Source of the DNA: Lasioglossum baleicum
Lineage: Eukaryota; Arthropoda; Insecta; Hymenoptera; Halictidae
Length of the DNA stretch: 64,000 nt
Direction of reading: 5' to 3'
Assembly: GCF_051020765.1 (NCBI RefSeq)
Contig: NC_134942.1
Location: 1,984,001-2,048,000, forward strand
Part shown: piece by piece, positions 37,401-47,776 of the stretch
How positions within the stretch are numbered: position 1 is the stretch's first letter
How the letters are laid out: the number at the start of each line of letters is the position of its first letter
Notes under the pieces: generated by a model
What the model was told of the DNA's origin: nothing
Seen by the model: only the letters and a program-made list of their open reading frames with translations
The model's database searches: none
Translations under genes and position numbers: made by a program

Positions 37401-40400
37401 AAATTCTATCGAGGAACAACCTTCGACCAGTACCGGAGGTTCCCGAGGAACTCTGTTGGATAGGTATGTGTCGCAGAGTGTGATATATATCTACTGCGTA
37501 GGTGTAGTTTCTCTTTTTCTCACCTAATTGCGACCTAATAATTAAATATAGGTTTACGAGCGAAAGCGTAGTTGTTACCGCGCCCAACAAAGTTAAAGCT
37601 GGAAGCGATCTTCAGCTACCATCGATGGTTGCCCTTGTCAGCAAAACTTCTAGTCAGGCATTCTTCTTGAGAATACTTAAAGTAATCGTCCAGATAAGAG
37701 AAGCTGTACGTTTAGCAAACACCAAGACAGGTACGTCGGCAACTATATAACCTGGACGATATTGCCTGGTGGCGACATGTTATTAAATAGATTTTTCAAT
37801 CTCTGTTTCTTTAGCAAATCAAACTGCAGAAGGTACTGGTGACGCTGCGAGTGCAAACCAAGCTCCGGACGAAGGTAATTTACTGCCGTGTATCTTGTCT
37901 CTTTTTGTCATCCTTTTTCACTCCTATAAGCGGCTATTGTAATTTACAATAATATTCATGTTTAATATATTTTTTCAAAGGCGATGCTAATGCGGACGGT
38001 GATGTGCCTATGGACACGACGCAAGCAAATCCAACTCAGCCTGAGAGTGCGAAGCCGGTCGCCGCTACCACCGCCGCTACCGCCGCCACCTCCGATGGTA
38101 AATAATAATAATAATAAATAGTCAACTTTTTCTAACGTTACATGTATTAGACGTTCTGCGTGTAACATTTTTTCTTTTTTTTCTTTCTTCCTCCCTTTTA
38201 CCCTTTCACCGAGTGCAATTACAAACATATGCATACACAGATTATTATTCAATTTGTACAGGTGAAGAGAAGCTTCCGTTGTTGAGCGAATGTTTAGTCC
38301 TGGATCATCTGTGGGAGACACTCAGCGCCTGCTTGTTAGAATTAGAATATACTCCGGATCACCACGCTGTTCTAGTTTTACAGGTAAAGCCAAGATCTCC
38401 TAGTAGCCTTTTTAGGGGATGGGGTAGACCCCCTATCGTTTCCAGGATTGCAAGGGTGCGGGATACGCCTTCTCGTTTCTCGAGAATGCAAACATCGAGG
38501 CACAAGTACTATTTTCACATTTACGAGACGTAATTTGCATTATTTGGAAGCATACAGCTGCACATGTAGTTATTTTTGATAAAGCTGCGACAGCTAATAA
38601 TAACGATGCAAATTACAGCCCGTAAACGTAAAAACAGGACTTTTCAGGGTGACTGCGGCCTAGATTGATTTTTTATCTAGCGCTGTTGACCACTGAAAAA
38701 CCCCGTCGCATGCATTATCGCGAATGAGAAGACGCATCCCGTATCCTTGCAATCCTAGAAACGAATCTACCCCCTTAATATGTCTTACTACACTACTACA
38801 CGGTTCACGTGCTACGTGTACACGTTCAAAACCGCGATCTCTAGTTCTGTCTCATATCGACACGGTCAGGTAGACTGTAGTCTTTTAGTAGACTTTTGTC
38901 CATAAGTGTAACTATCCACACGATCAAAATATTTTGCAAAAACTTTCGACAGCTTATATCCGAATAACGATCTGTTTGCGACATATAGTTCCTTTGAAAC
39001 TTTTTCTATTCTCGATTAGTGGTCGAAGGTGTTGATGTAGAATTGTAGAATGTAGAAAGAAACTTAACTTTAACAACAAGTTTTTACACACATCCTGTAC
39101 AATACATCTAATCGTAATGTAATGCGTTTCCATAGCCTGCTGTGGAAGCCTTTTTCTTGATTCATTCGTCGTCGAGTACGTCCCGCGAACGTCAGCTGAA
39201 CGCAAATCCAGAAAATCGAGAACCTGTGCCGGATCTTGCACCGGTGTCGCCAATATATTCGGACAACGAGGGTACCTCCCAGTCGGAAGCTACGATCAAC
39301 ACTTCCTGGGACATGGCACCTCCTCCTCCTCAAAAGACACTGCCACCGGATCAAGTCAAGTTCCTCAAATTTGCTGGTATAGATTTACATTGTACTTGTT
39401 TGACGGTGCTCTATTGCGCTTGTTCAAAGTTGAATCGCATCGAAAAGAAGTTGAACGGAGCCGTTCTTTTGTTCTGTTGTAGAAACGCACAGAACCGTTC
39501 TAAATCAAATCCTTCGCCAGACGACCACGCATTTGGCAGACGGACCTTTCTCTGTGCTGGTAGATCACACGAGAGTACTCGACTTCGACGTGAAGAGACG
39601 GTATTTTCGAGCAGAATTGGAACGAATGGACGAGGGTATTCGTAGGGACGAATTGGCCGTGCACGTACGCAGGAGCCACGTCTTCGAGGACTCGTTCCGA
39701 GAGCTCCACAGACGAAACGCCGACGAGTGGAAGAATCGCTTTTACATCGTTTTCGAGGGTATAGAAATGTTTTTCGCGTCACGGTTTCTTTCGCGCGTGT
39801 CTCCACGTTTACCGCCACTTGATTCACGCGTCTCTATCGTTAAATTACAGGCGAAGAAGGTCAGGATGCTGGAGGCTTGCTCAGAGAGTGGTACGTCATA
39901 ATTTCCAGAGAAATTTTCAATCCTATGTACGCCCTGTTCACCGTCAGTCCCGGTGATCGAGTCACGTACATGATCAACTCCTCTTCGCATTGCAATCCCA
40001 ACCACTTGTGTTATTACAAATTCGTCGGCCGAGTCATTGGTATGTTTTCTCTCGATCTCTCAATCTCTCTTTCTCTCAATCTCTCGTCTTTTAGGCCGCT
40101 GTTAGACTAGGCCACTGGTGGCGCCACCGAATTCAAGAGCTTTCATAAATCGCTAGTCACCGGTGGTACCACCAGTAACAGTAACGTAACAAAAACCGCA
40201 TTTATTCCCGTTGCCGTTGTCGATGAAACGTTGTGCTGCAGTTTGCTTCTCCTTGCTCTCTTTTATTAAAAAACGAGGAGGAGAAGGAATCGGAAAATGC
40301 ATCTATTTGAATACAAATACATACTTCCGATTTTATTTTCAAGGGAAGACAAAGTATTATATTCTTCATTGTTTCGTGAACTTCTCTGCTGATCAAGTGA

Positions 40401-42269
40401 AATTTGTTCGGTACTTTCGAATGTTGAAGTCGTACTTTTGGAAGAGCTCCTGGAGTATACATATAAAAGAAGATATACGTGGTACATATTCACAGAAAGA
40501 TACTGGTGGCTTAGCGTAATATGTTAGATGGCTCTATCAATTACCGTAGTCTTAATAGATTTCACTTGCATCAATGTCCCAAAACGGAGCAGTTTCTTTA
40601 CGCCACCAGTGGCCTAGTCTACTAACGACCTGAAAACAAGACAACTGGTAGAACAGTTAGAAATTAATGTCTAAATAAACATTCTTACAGCCAAAGCAAT
40701 TTACGACAACAAACTTCTGGAATGTTATTTCACGCGCAGCTTTTACAAGCATATCTTGGGAATATTAGTGAAACATACAGATATGGAAAGCGAAGATTAT
40801 AGTTTTTACAAAGGTTTAGTGTACCTCACAGAGCATAATATCGCCGATCTTGGATCCGAATTGACCTTCTCCACGGAGGTAATACTTGAAACTTATTGAA
40901 TCTTATTGAAACGCGCGATGTATGGTCGATGCAGACAGAAATAAATCTGTTCATCTGTAGGTAAACGAGTTCGGTGTAAACGATGTACGAGACTTGATAC
41001 CAAATGGGCGTAACATCATTGTCACCGAAGAAACAAAACTCGAGTATATCCGGCTCGTTTGTCAAATGAAAATGACTGGAGCAATTCGAAAACAGTAAGT
41101 CAAACTAGTTAGTTATAGAATGCTGATGGAGTTGTACCGAATATTTCGAGCATTCTATAAATAACTGTTGATTCGTTGGTTTCAGGTTGAACGCGTTCCT
41201 AGAAGGCTTTTACGACATTATTCCGAAACGACTGATCTCCATATTCAACGAGCAGGAACTCGAGCTACTGATTAGTGGATTACCGAATGTAGATATAGAG
41301 GATCTTAAAGCCAACACAGAATACCACAAATACACTGCAACATCTCTACAGGCAAGTACACAACAACAACAACAACAATTCAAAAGATCGCGACCGTCCT
41401 CGAGAATGTTGAGAATTAATTGTTTTGCTAATGGAAATATTCAGATCCAATGGTTCTGGCGAGCACTGCGAGGCTTCGACCAAGCGGACAGAGCGAAATT
41501 CTTACAATTCGTCACTGGAACGTCCAAGGTGCCGCTGCAAGGTTTCGCCGCTTTGGAAGGAATGAGCGGTGTGCAAAAGTTCCAAATTCATCGCGAAGAC
41601 AGATCGACGGACAGGCTTCCATCCGCCCATACATGGTAAGCTTCTCCAAATGCCTTTTTTAGCTTTTCCATCGTGTTCAACATGAATAACACTGTCCAAC
41701 AAATTCCCAACTTTTTTTTCACCTTTCGATTTTTACTATGCGTACTCGGGAAAGTCTACAGAATCTTTTGCTGTAAAGAACAATTCTTTAAAGTTGAAAA
41801 ATGTCTTTTTTTCAAAATCAAATTTCTTAGAAACTGTGCGTCTACGGGAAAAATTATGGGCAGATTCGTAATCACCGCAAAAAACCAAGTGAGAATAACA
41901 ATAATAATAATAATAAATGTAAGAATCGCATAGTGAAAATCGAAACGTTTTTTTTCGCTATTGGACAGTGTAATTTAAAAATCAGCTGAAATGATCTAGC
42001 GAAAGTGAAATTTCTAATAACCGATTCATTAATCAGTGAAAAAGCTCAATTAATCCCTGGATAGAAAAACATTAAACAGATACGAGACGAATCAACTAGT
42101 CCGGCCCGATTATCAACAGCGGCACGTTGACCAACTCCAAGTAATTTGTATCGTTTGTTTGTTCAGTTTTAATCAGCTGGATCTACCTGTTTACGAAACG
42201 TATGACAAACTCCGTACGAATTTGCTGAAGGCAATACACGAATGCAGCGAAGGATTCGGTTTCGCCTAA
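19696..42269 (+). CDS. HUWE1: E3 ubiquitin ligase HUWE1 (HECT, UBA and WWE)
   Basis: Giant HECT ligase that ubiquitinates histones, p53-pathway, Myc and mitochondrial factors. I assembled 47 coding exons (listed in the block entries) that stay in phase throughout, giving 4211 residues against about 4370 in human. The start [10 protein letters not shown] in a short exon (19696-19740) matches the family start MKVDRTKLKK. Order: armadillo-like DUF908/DUF913 region (about 1-1300), UBA (1407-1445), UIM (1470-1485), WWE (about 1699-1775), acidic stretch (2386-2460), poly-Gln (about 2898-2957), ubiquitin-binding motifs (about 2956-3060) and HECT (about 3840-4211) with catalytic Cys4178, 33 residues from the end as in human. 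The introns host many MITE copies. No break or missing key residue was found. Confidence 0.96.
24878..25380. mobile_element. MITE family F copy in HUWE1 intron 13
   Basis: About 500 bp with inverted ends: AGATCCCTATTTCACGTGTA on the left; on the right CACGTTCCAAACCGCGATTA before ATCTCT. Inner inverted blocks GGATCCGTTCGGCACGTTCG (24955-24974) and CGAACGTGCCGAACGGATC (25302-25320) are nearly perfect. Related sequence occurs at 35444-35790 and 38788-38862. Confidence 0.75.
26249..26403. mobile_element. MITE family C copy in HUWE1 intron 15
   Basis: 155 bp between TA dinucleotides, ends GACAGCGGATTTCATGCATT and its inverse (ATAAAGATCCGCTGAC). Same family as the copies at 27481, 36073 and 51388. 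No coding capacity. Confidence 0.8.
26742..28188 (+). other. HUWE1: HUWE1 exons 17-20: UBA and UIM
   Basis: Exons 26742-26996, 27071-27418, 27714-27845 and 27940-28188. Exon 17 carries a UBA domain ([18 protein letters not shown], residues 1407-1445) after a Thr/Gly/Ser-rich linker. Exon 18 carries a ubiquitin-interacting motif ([14 protein letters not shown]). Exon 17 ends at a weak donor (GTTCGT); the phase requires it, because a nearby GTAAAA would shift the frame. Confidence 0.92.
27481..27633. mobile_element. MITE family C copy in HUWE1 intron 18
   Basis: 153 bp, flanked by TA, ends GACTGCGGATTGTTATGCAT and GCGTAAAGATCCGCAGTC. Shares internal GGCTGAAATATAAAA with the PMVK-intron copy (GGGCGAAATATAAAA), so the two are true relatives and not just alike at their ends. 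Confidence 0.85.
30739..30975. mobile_element. MITE family E copy in HUWE1 intron 22
   Basis: About 237 bp with inverted ends GGGTAGACTCGTTTCTAGGA and CCTTGCAATCCTGGAAATGA...GGTCGACC. Shares internal ATGCAAATTACGCCTCGTAA with the larger copy at 38421-38777 (ATGCAAATTACAGCCCGTAA). Ends are approximate. Confidence 0.7.
31624..32104. mobile_element. MITE family D copy in HUWE1 intron 24
   Basis: 481 bp with inverted ends TGTCCAACA and TGTTGGACA. Subterminal inverted blocks include GATTTTCACTACGAGATTC opposite GAATCGCATAGTGAAAATTG, and TGCGCTGATTCCGAATCTG opposite CAGATTCGGAATCAGCGCA. Related to 41690-41970 and a fragment at 48050-48140. Confidence 0.8.
33780..33956 (+). repeat. CAG/CAA tract coding poly-Gln in HUWE1
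   Basis: Mixed CAG, CAA and CCG/CCA codons giving runs of up to seven Gln broken by Pro. It is not present as such in vertebrate HUWE1. The interruptions by CAA and proline codons should limit repeat expansion. Likely length-variable between individuals. Confidence 0.9.
34409..34478 (+). repeat. (CT)n microsatellite in HUWE1 intron 30
   Basis: About 60 bases of uninterrupted CT followed by an imperfect tail, 40 bp upstream of the exon 31 acceptor (AG at 34517-34518). It may act as an enlarged polypyrimidine tract. Reading the opposite strand gives a spurious Arg-Glu open frame. Confidence 0.95.
35444..35790. mobile_element. MITE family F copy in HUWE1 intron 32
   Basis: Starts AGAGATCCCTATTTCACGTG and contains CACGTGAACCGTTACC and TAGTAAGAATTTTTTAACG like the intron 13 copy. 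Right side includes CGGATCCTTAAATTCTG. A small tandem repeat of CTTTACAGT lies at 35678-35716. Right end uncertain. Confidence 0.6.
36073..36292. mobile_element. MITE family C copy in HUWE1 intron 33
   Basis: 220 bp, flanked by TA on both sides, ends GACTGCGGATCTTTCTGCA and TGCATAAAATCCACAGTC. The interior is unrelated to other copies by eye. Confidence 0.78.
38421..38777. mobile_element. MITE family E copy in HUWE1 intron 39
   Basis: About 357 bp. The left end GGGGTAGACC is followed by TTTCCAGGATTGCAAGGGTG. The right end is its inverse, TATCCTTGCAATCCTAGAAA followed by CGAATCTACCCCC. It is followed at once by a fragment of family F (38788-38862, CACGGTTCACGTGC). Another TTGCAATCCTGGAAA scrap lies at 49263-49277. 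Confidence 0.75.
40103..40621. mobile_element. TIR element inside HUWE1 intron 42
   Basis: 519 bp bounded by perfect 21-bp inverted repeats (left starting TAGACTAGGCCACTGGTGGC, right ending GCCACCAGTGGCCTAGTCTA). The first or last TA may be the target duplication. The interior holds a short CACCGGTGGTACCACCAG palindrome. No recognised transposase. It accounts for most of the intron between two HECT exons. Confidence 0.85.
41690..41970. mobile_element. MITE family D copy in HUWE1 intron 46
   Basis: About 281 bp with ends CACTGTCCAACAAATTCCCA and TCGCTATTGGACAGTG. Shares CGGGAAAGTCTACAGAAT, AAGAACAATT and GAATCGCATAGTGAAAAT with the intron 24 copy. It lies in the intron that splits the catalytic cysteine codon. 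Confidence 0.8.
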
Positions 42270-43111
42270 ATCCGTTGCAATATAGCGAAGCAAACTTTGC
42301 GGTTATTTCACACGAAAGCTCGAGGAGCGAAGGCAACGGTGATGTAAACGCTGAGTAATATAAGGAGAGGAGGTGTCAACAGACAAAGAAAGAACGGAAA
42401 ATTGCTAAACAATTGTAAAAGTACCACGACAACACGCTTCTTGAACTTCGCTCAAGATCTAATATAAAAAAAAAGAATGTTTACTCCGCTATATACATAT
42501 TAAAACTAAAAAAAAAGCGTATGTATATACGTATGATTAACGATGTAATTACCGATGATTCGTCGCTAGAGTTTATTTTATTGAACGATCTTACGGAAGA
42601 GAGATGCAGAGAGCTTAACGATAATTCCCCGTCATGGAAGGAGAGAAGACTTAATCGGGCACGTTAAGTTAAGAAACTTTACGATTAAGACTATAAGCAA
42701 GCATAAAGAAAAAACCTCGGTGTAATTCATCGTTAAGAGAAAGCAAAGCGGCGGGTTTTTTGAACTAAATGTGTAATATAAATTGCGATTCAAAGCCGAA
42801 AGCTCTCCTCTCGAACAGAGATTCTCATGAGGGTGAGGAACGAACGGTTTTCGGTTGTTTTTTTCCATTTTTTTTTTGCCAGAGAACAGAAGACAGCAAA
42901 GAAAGAAAGAAAGGAAACAGATGAACGTGACGGAAGAAACGTGTGCCTGTGATCGGAGTACGTGTCTATTACCCCTAATTCGCGTGAAAAACGTAGCAGC
43001 AAAAAAATTTGTGCGAACGATGTGTAATTGAATGAGCATGTGTACAGAGTGTCTGTAATGGGAACGAGAATGGGTGAATGAGAACAAAAAAGAAAGAAAA
43101 AGAGAAAGATG

Positions 43112-43156
<45 letters not shown>

Positions 43157-43590
43157 ATTACTCAAAAAGTTTACACGATTAAACACGAGCCTAAAATATG
43201 AGGAAACAAAACAATTCAAGATGTTCTACCCTTACGCCCGCAACAAAAAAAAACGTATGGTTGTACACTTAGTATTAATAATTATATTATCTAATTCTTA
43301 ATCGATAGTAATGATCATTAATTAATATCGTTTTAATATTAATCATTCGAAAAATGTGATGTTGAAAAAAAGGTGTCGTGTCACACTTTTTTCCTTTATC
43401 TTTTTTTTCCACGGCCGACACAATCGCCCGTTTTTCTCCAGTCCGATCCCTGAATTTCCTTTTCGTCGACCACCATCTGCTTCTGCTTTGAAAATGTAAA
43501 ATTGAAAACGTACGTGTTAATTTTTGTGAACACATCGAATGGGACGATATATACTGTTTCGAGAAGGAGTGAGAAGAGAGAGAGCGCGCA

Positions 43591-43640
<50 letters not shown>

Positions 43641-44690
43641 GAAAGCAAAGATTCACATTGGAAAGTTTCGCGATATTGTTAGGGAATTAATTGCTTAGGA
43701 ATTCGCAGAATAAACTAAATGTTGTATTTCTTATAAATCTATTGCGTTTTCTTTAAATACAAAGAACACCTATTAACAGATGCAGATTTCTGTTTGTAAA
43801 AATGTAGAACTGTGAAATATTTTCACCGGGTACTGAATGATCTAGAATTTAAACCGATCAAACAATTGGATCGGGTCAAAAGGAATCCACGCAACACGTT
43901 TTAAAAGATCAAAAACAATGTCACATTCATTTCGAGTTTCACGTCGTTAAATTGTTAAACGAAATCGTCGCTCTTGAAAGCGTCTCTTCTTCTTGGAGAA
44001 GGCAAAGTATTGTTTACTTTAATTAGTATAAAATTAAATTCTCCTTTTTGAAAAGTTCATTATTAACCTCGACGAACAGACTATTACTCCTAAGAACTCT
44101 TTTTCTATTTTGATAGGAAATTGGTGTGTTTTACTATATTTGTTGAAATCAGAACAAAGAAAAATTGGAATCACATATTTAGTTAAAAAAGAAAAGAAAA
44201 AAGAAGATGGAATAAAACAAGAAGATCAATTTCATTTATATCTTGATTTTGAGGTACTTCAAAGGAATATTTACAAGAATTATTTTTTTACATTTTTACG
44301 ATTGTGAAAGAAAGAAACTAAAGACTTTTCTTCTTCTTGCATGTATATATAACTTTGTACAATGGGCTTATGTGACAAAGTAATAAAAAGAGATACACAA
44401 AGAAAATGTAAACTATATACAATTGTATTACATATACATATATATATATATATATATCTCTAGATCTAATTGTAAGTATATTTTTTGGGCCTTTATTTAA
44501 GCAGGCCAAATCGGATAGCCAAATCTTCAATGTCAGAAAAGCAGAATCGCCAGATCGAATTCAGGGGAAAAAATAATACCCTCTCTCTGCCAGGACCGTG
44601 GCGGAAGCGTGGGGAATAGCGTCATAGAAGGCAAGGAGGACAAGCACAATTTCTGGCGATACTGAACTTCTCAAGTCAACTTCTGGCCTG
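42270..44690 (+). other. HUWE1 3' UTR and downstream DNA
   Basis: AT-rich sequence after the stop codon with two GA microsatellites (43115-43153 and 43575-43640) and several AATAAA candidates (for example about 43710 and 44380). Where the transcript ends is not clear. Short open frames in it have no family resemblance. Confidence 0.5.
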
Positions 44691-44740
44691 GCCTGTGCTA
44701 GCAGATTTGCAGCAGACGTTGATCAAAATCTAGAGCTCAT

Positions 44741-44823
44741 GCACGCATAATGCGCATACACTGTATAGTGTATGCATAAAGACTCTTACACTACACTATA
44801 CAGTGTATGCGCATTATGCGTGC
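44741..44823. other. Perfect hairpin 1 (32-bp arms)
   Basis: Arms 44741-44772 and 44792-44823 are perfect inverted copies (GCACGCATAATGCGCATACA at the left edge), with a 19-base loop containing AAGACTCTTACAC. A related hairpin follows 95 bp downstream. It lies between the convergent HUWE1 and RAE1 genes. It could be a structured RNA, a palindromic mini-element or neither. Confidence 0.9.
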
Positions 44824-44917
44824 AACGGAATGGACCCAAATGGACCCCTCCACTACCGCGGAGTGTACTGGAGTGTACCAAAGTCAGTAAATACCTGGGT
44901 GGTGTACCTGGGGGTGC

Positions 44918-45023
44918 ATTCCGATTCACGCATGATGCGCATACACTGTATACTGTATAGTGTATGCATAGAGACTCTTATACTACACTATACAGTGTAT
45001 GCGCATCATGCGTGAATCGGAAT
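44918..45023. other. Long hairpin 2 (related to hairpin 1)
   Basis: Arms start ATTCCGATTCACGCATGATG and end with the inverse at 45023. The left arm has one extra 7-base TACTGTA, which would bulge. The loop repeats the GACTCTTA of hairpin 1. Both hairpins are followed by GGAATGGACCC. At the position where hairpin 1 has TAATGCGC/GCGCATTA, this one has TGATGCGC/GCGCATCA. Confidence 0.9.
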
Positions 45024-45195
45024 GGACCCTGGGTGTACCCCGTGAAAGGCCAAGAAGCTCGAGTGTCGCCGAGAAGCGTAACAATAACAAACCTTCTATA
45101 TTTTTCATTATTTGTTTGTGAGACTTTGACCAATATATTCGTGACATTTTTCTAATGAAGACGATACCAAATAATATAATGTAATTCCGGTGATA

Positions 45196-45290
45196 TTAGG
45201 TTGGAACGAAAGTTCGTAGCGTTTTTAAATCAAAATTCACCGAAAAAATGGCAAAAAGTAATAAAATAGAATGAAAAATATGTTATTGAA
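45196..45290 (+). mobile_element. Mariner terminal fragment
   Basis: Begins after TA with TTAGGTTGGAACGAAAGTTC, typical of a mariner terminal repeat. I find no matching second end and no transposase, so this is a one-ended remnant with an uncertain right border. Confidence 0.6.
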
Positions 45291-45886
45291 CAAATCTACG
45301 TATAAAGTATAAATATCCTAATTTTATCTTTGAGTTTTAAACAATCTTATCAAAAATAACCTGTCCAACAAAAAACTTCCTTTTAAATACATTTTTTTTT
45401 AGATGATACATGATACATTACTTTGACAACAGAATATTAGTGCGATAGGGGAAAGCACAAAATAAGAAAATATAGATGACCTTACAGTAGACTACACGAT
45501 ACCGAAATAAAATGTTCTCGATCTGCTGGCCGGTTTTGGTTCCTGGAAATTGCTATGCTGTAAGCATACTCGTAATGCTTTGGCATTGAGAAAAGAAGCG
45601 AGTGACTTTGAGTTGCAAGGTAATTTACTGGTGCCCTTAGTCTTACATATACGTATATATATATATATATCAAAACTATTTACAATTTACTATAGTAAAA
45701 TTGGAAAGCTCGTCGTATAACAGAAAAATAGAAAAATAGAAAAAGGTATGTAATTTGGTCGATGTGAACAGTAAGGTGTTTTCAAGTGTAATTATTGGAA
45801 AAAAAACCTTTTATTTCAAACATATCAGAAAATTTGAAGAAACGTCTCGGCTAGATTAGAAAACGCTAGAAAACGTTTCTGTTGTT

Positions 45887-47424
45887 TTACGGTGTAGCTT
45901 TAGCTTTTAGTTCTTCGAAGCACGGTCTAAGGAATATGGAGTTTTTCTTCGCTGGATTATAGTACTCGTGACCCTGTAAACATTAACGATATTATAAATA
46001 ATTAAAAAGACCAATGATACCATGTACAACGTACAGTAAAGTGGTACGGTAAAGGCTACACGCATCTCTACGATGATCAATTTTCTTTGGTCCTTGTCGA
46101 CTAAGCTTACCTTGGACCAATCATAGGATACAGCGTATGCAAATATTTGACCATTGTGATTGAAGCAACATCTGGTAATAGGCTGTTCCATAGGATCGGA
46201 GGATTTCAATTTAGTTCGCGAGTCTTTGTCCCAAAATCCAAAAGTACCGTCAGCTCCAACAGTGGCAACAGTGCCGTGAACTGGATGAAACGCGATATCG
46301 TTAACCTGCGGTAGAAAAGATTCGTTATCGTTATCGTTATAATATCTCCGATTACTATACACTATATTTGTAATTTTGAAACGGTGCTAACCGCATAAAT
46401 ATCTTGATATCCGTTGGGTGCCCCATTTACTCTATGACACTTGAAAGTGAAATTCTCTTTTGCGCTTAAATTCAAGTGATGTATCGCGACTCGACCTTCC
46501 GTACTACCTATCGCGAAACCAGTAGGAGCTTTCTTTTTGTCTCTAAAAATCGCAACGCATCTATATTGATACTTTAGATTTAATTCTACTGTTTTGTATT
46601 CTCTCGGAGTGCCTTCCAATTGGTAAACAATTAGTCCACGTCCTGCAGTTCCTACCACTGCCATTGGATAATCCTGAAACAAATTGAAAGAACAAGTATT
46701 CCTATTGAAAAACATAAATTACAAATGACAAAGGAAAGCGGAAAGCGGATACTTACAACATCTGCGCAATAACATCTTTCAACCAAGTTGATAGTCATTG
46801 CTGGCTTTGGACTCCTCAGGTCCCAAAACTAAAAAAAAAATATAGAACTCAGGGAATAAGTGTCCAGCATGTAAAATATGTCAGAAATGATAGAAACTAG
46901 AACACACTCTTAACGTTTTATCCCAGGAACCTGTCATAAGGCACGAATATGTACTAGCTTTGATCCAATAGCAATCTTTGATGGGTGCGTCGTGCGCAGC
47001 AACCTGTATACTCTGATTTGATGCCAAGTCCCAACATTTTGCTGTTTTATCGCAAGATGCCATGAATACCTTCGTTCCATCCTATTTTAGAAGGAAGAAT
47101 TACATATTAAGCGAAGATAATTTGAAGAAATTCAAAGAAAATTATGAATAACAACATTTAACTTACGTCGCTCCAACAAACGTCGAGTATAGGCTCGGAC
47201 ATGGATTGCATCGATTTAGGAACCGTCTTACCGGATTGTTCGACCTCCCAGCAACGGACATTGCAATCCCACGAGCCGGCTACCAAAAAGTTTTGTGGAA
47301 TAGAAGCAGGACTAAACGCGAGACTGGACACGGAATCGTCAGGAGGAGACACAACCTCAAAGTCCTGCATTGGATTGGAGGTATTTGTTGTGCCGGTTCG
47401 CAATCCACTACTTTGGTTGAACAT
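45887..47424 (-). CDS. Rae1: mRNA export factor RAE1 (WD40)
   Basis: WD40 beta-propeller that binds Nup98 at the nuclear pore and acts in mRNA export and spindle assembly. Minus-strand exons: 47424-47167, 47081-46908, 46828-46757, 46673-46392, 46305-46111 and 45973-45887, each a multiple of three, totalling 355 residues (human 368). The start MFNQSSGLR lacks the longer Gly-rich vertebrate N-terminus. Landmarks: [84 protein letters not shown]. The first donor-side choice at 46908 (GTGTGT) is fixed by phase. The gene faces HUWE1 tail to tail. A hAT-type MITE begins about 350 bp upstream of its start. Confidence 0.96.
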
Positions 47425-47776
47425 ATTTCTTCAATTTCACCTTATCAATCTTCACTGTACAGGAAAGAACGTTGTCGTTGATCAGGGCTTAAATCACATG
47501 CAATACCCGTTTACAATAAACATTCAAGCTGATTCAAGCAACGTATATCACAGTCAGTCACAGTATATCATCTGATATCATCAGGAGATCAGGAGTCTAC
47601 ATTTCTACATTATTTGACAATGAGTAACACTAACACTAAGGCTATGTCTATGTTAGAGCATGTATACATACACTGACATACACGAATACATCAATATGAT
47701 TGAATATGATCAAATATGATGCGCGATTGATATCGTTCCGTTTCGTGATGCGCGCTTGGCAACGGAACGTTTTTCC

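Larger units (their letters stand above)
33194..38383 (+). other. HUWE1: HUWE1 exons 29-39: poly-Gln, ubiquitin-binding motifs, linker
   Basis: Exons 33194-34031, 34128-34356, 34519-34690, 35054-35414, 35850-36026, 36392-37007, 37294-37463, 37552-37730, 37815-37874, 37981-38097 and 38262-38383. Exon 29 holds a Gln/Pro tract (33780-33956) directly before the first ubiquitin-binding motif ([18 protein letters not shown]). Exon 30 has the second ([20 protein letters not shown]). Further landmarks are [20 protein letters not shown] and [16 protein letters not shown] [13 protein letters not shown]. Exons 37 and 38 are short, Ala/Thr-rich and poorly conserved. Confidence 0.9.
39136..42269 (+). other. 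HUWE1: HUWE1 exons 40-47: HECT catalytic domain
   Basis: Exons 39136-39376, 39483-39758, 39851-40039, 40691-40878, 40961-41094, 41186-41351, 41445-41635 and 42167-42269. The HECT signature includes [18 protein letters not shown] across exons 41-42, [30 protein letters not shown] and [16 protein letters not shown]. The active-site cysteine (HTCFNQLDLP) is coded across intron 46: TG at 41634-41635 and T at 42167. Intron 45 (41352-41444) starts GC rather than GT (CTACAG then GCAAGT) and ends AG. Stop TAA at 42267-42269. Confidence 0.95.

Noticed and set aside
41352..41444. Treating this stretch as normal coding sequence of HUWE1
   Set aside because: It is open in frame, but the family protein reads straight from SLQ to IQWFW, and acceptor and GC donor fit an intron; kept as possible retention only.
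44772..45155. Short open frames over the twin hairpins
   Set aside because: Related only because the hairpins are related; no start context, no motif and no splice support.
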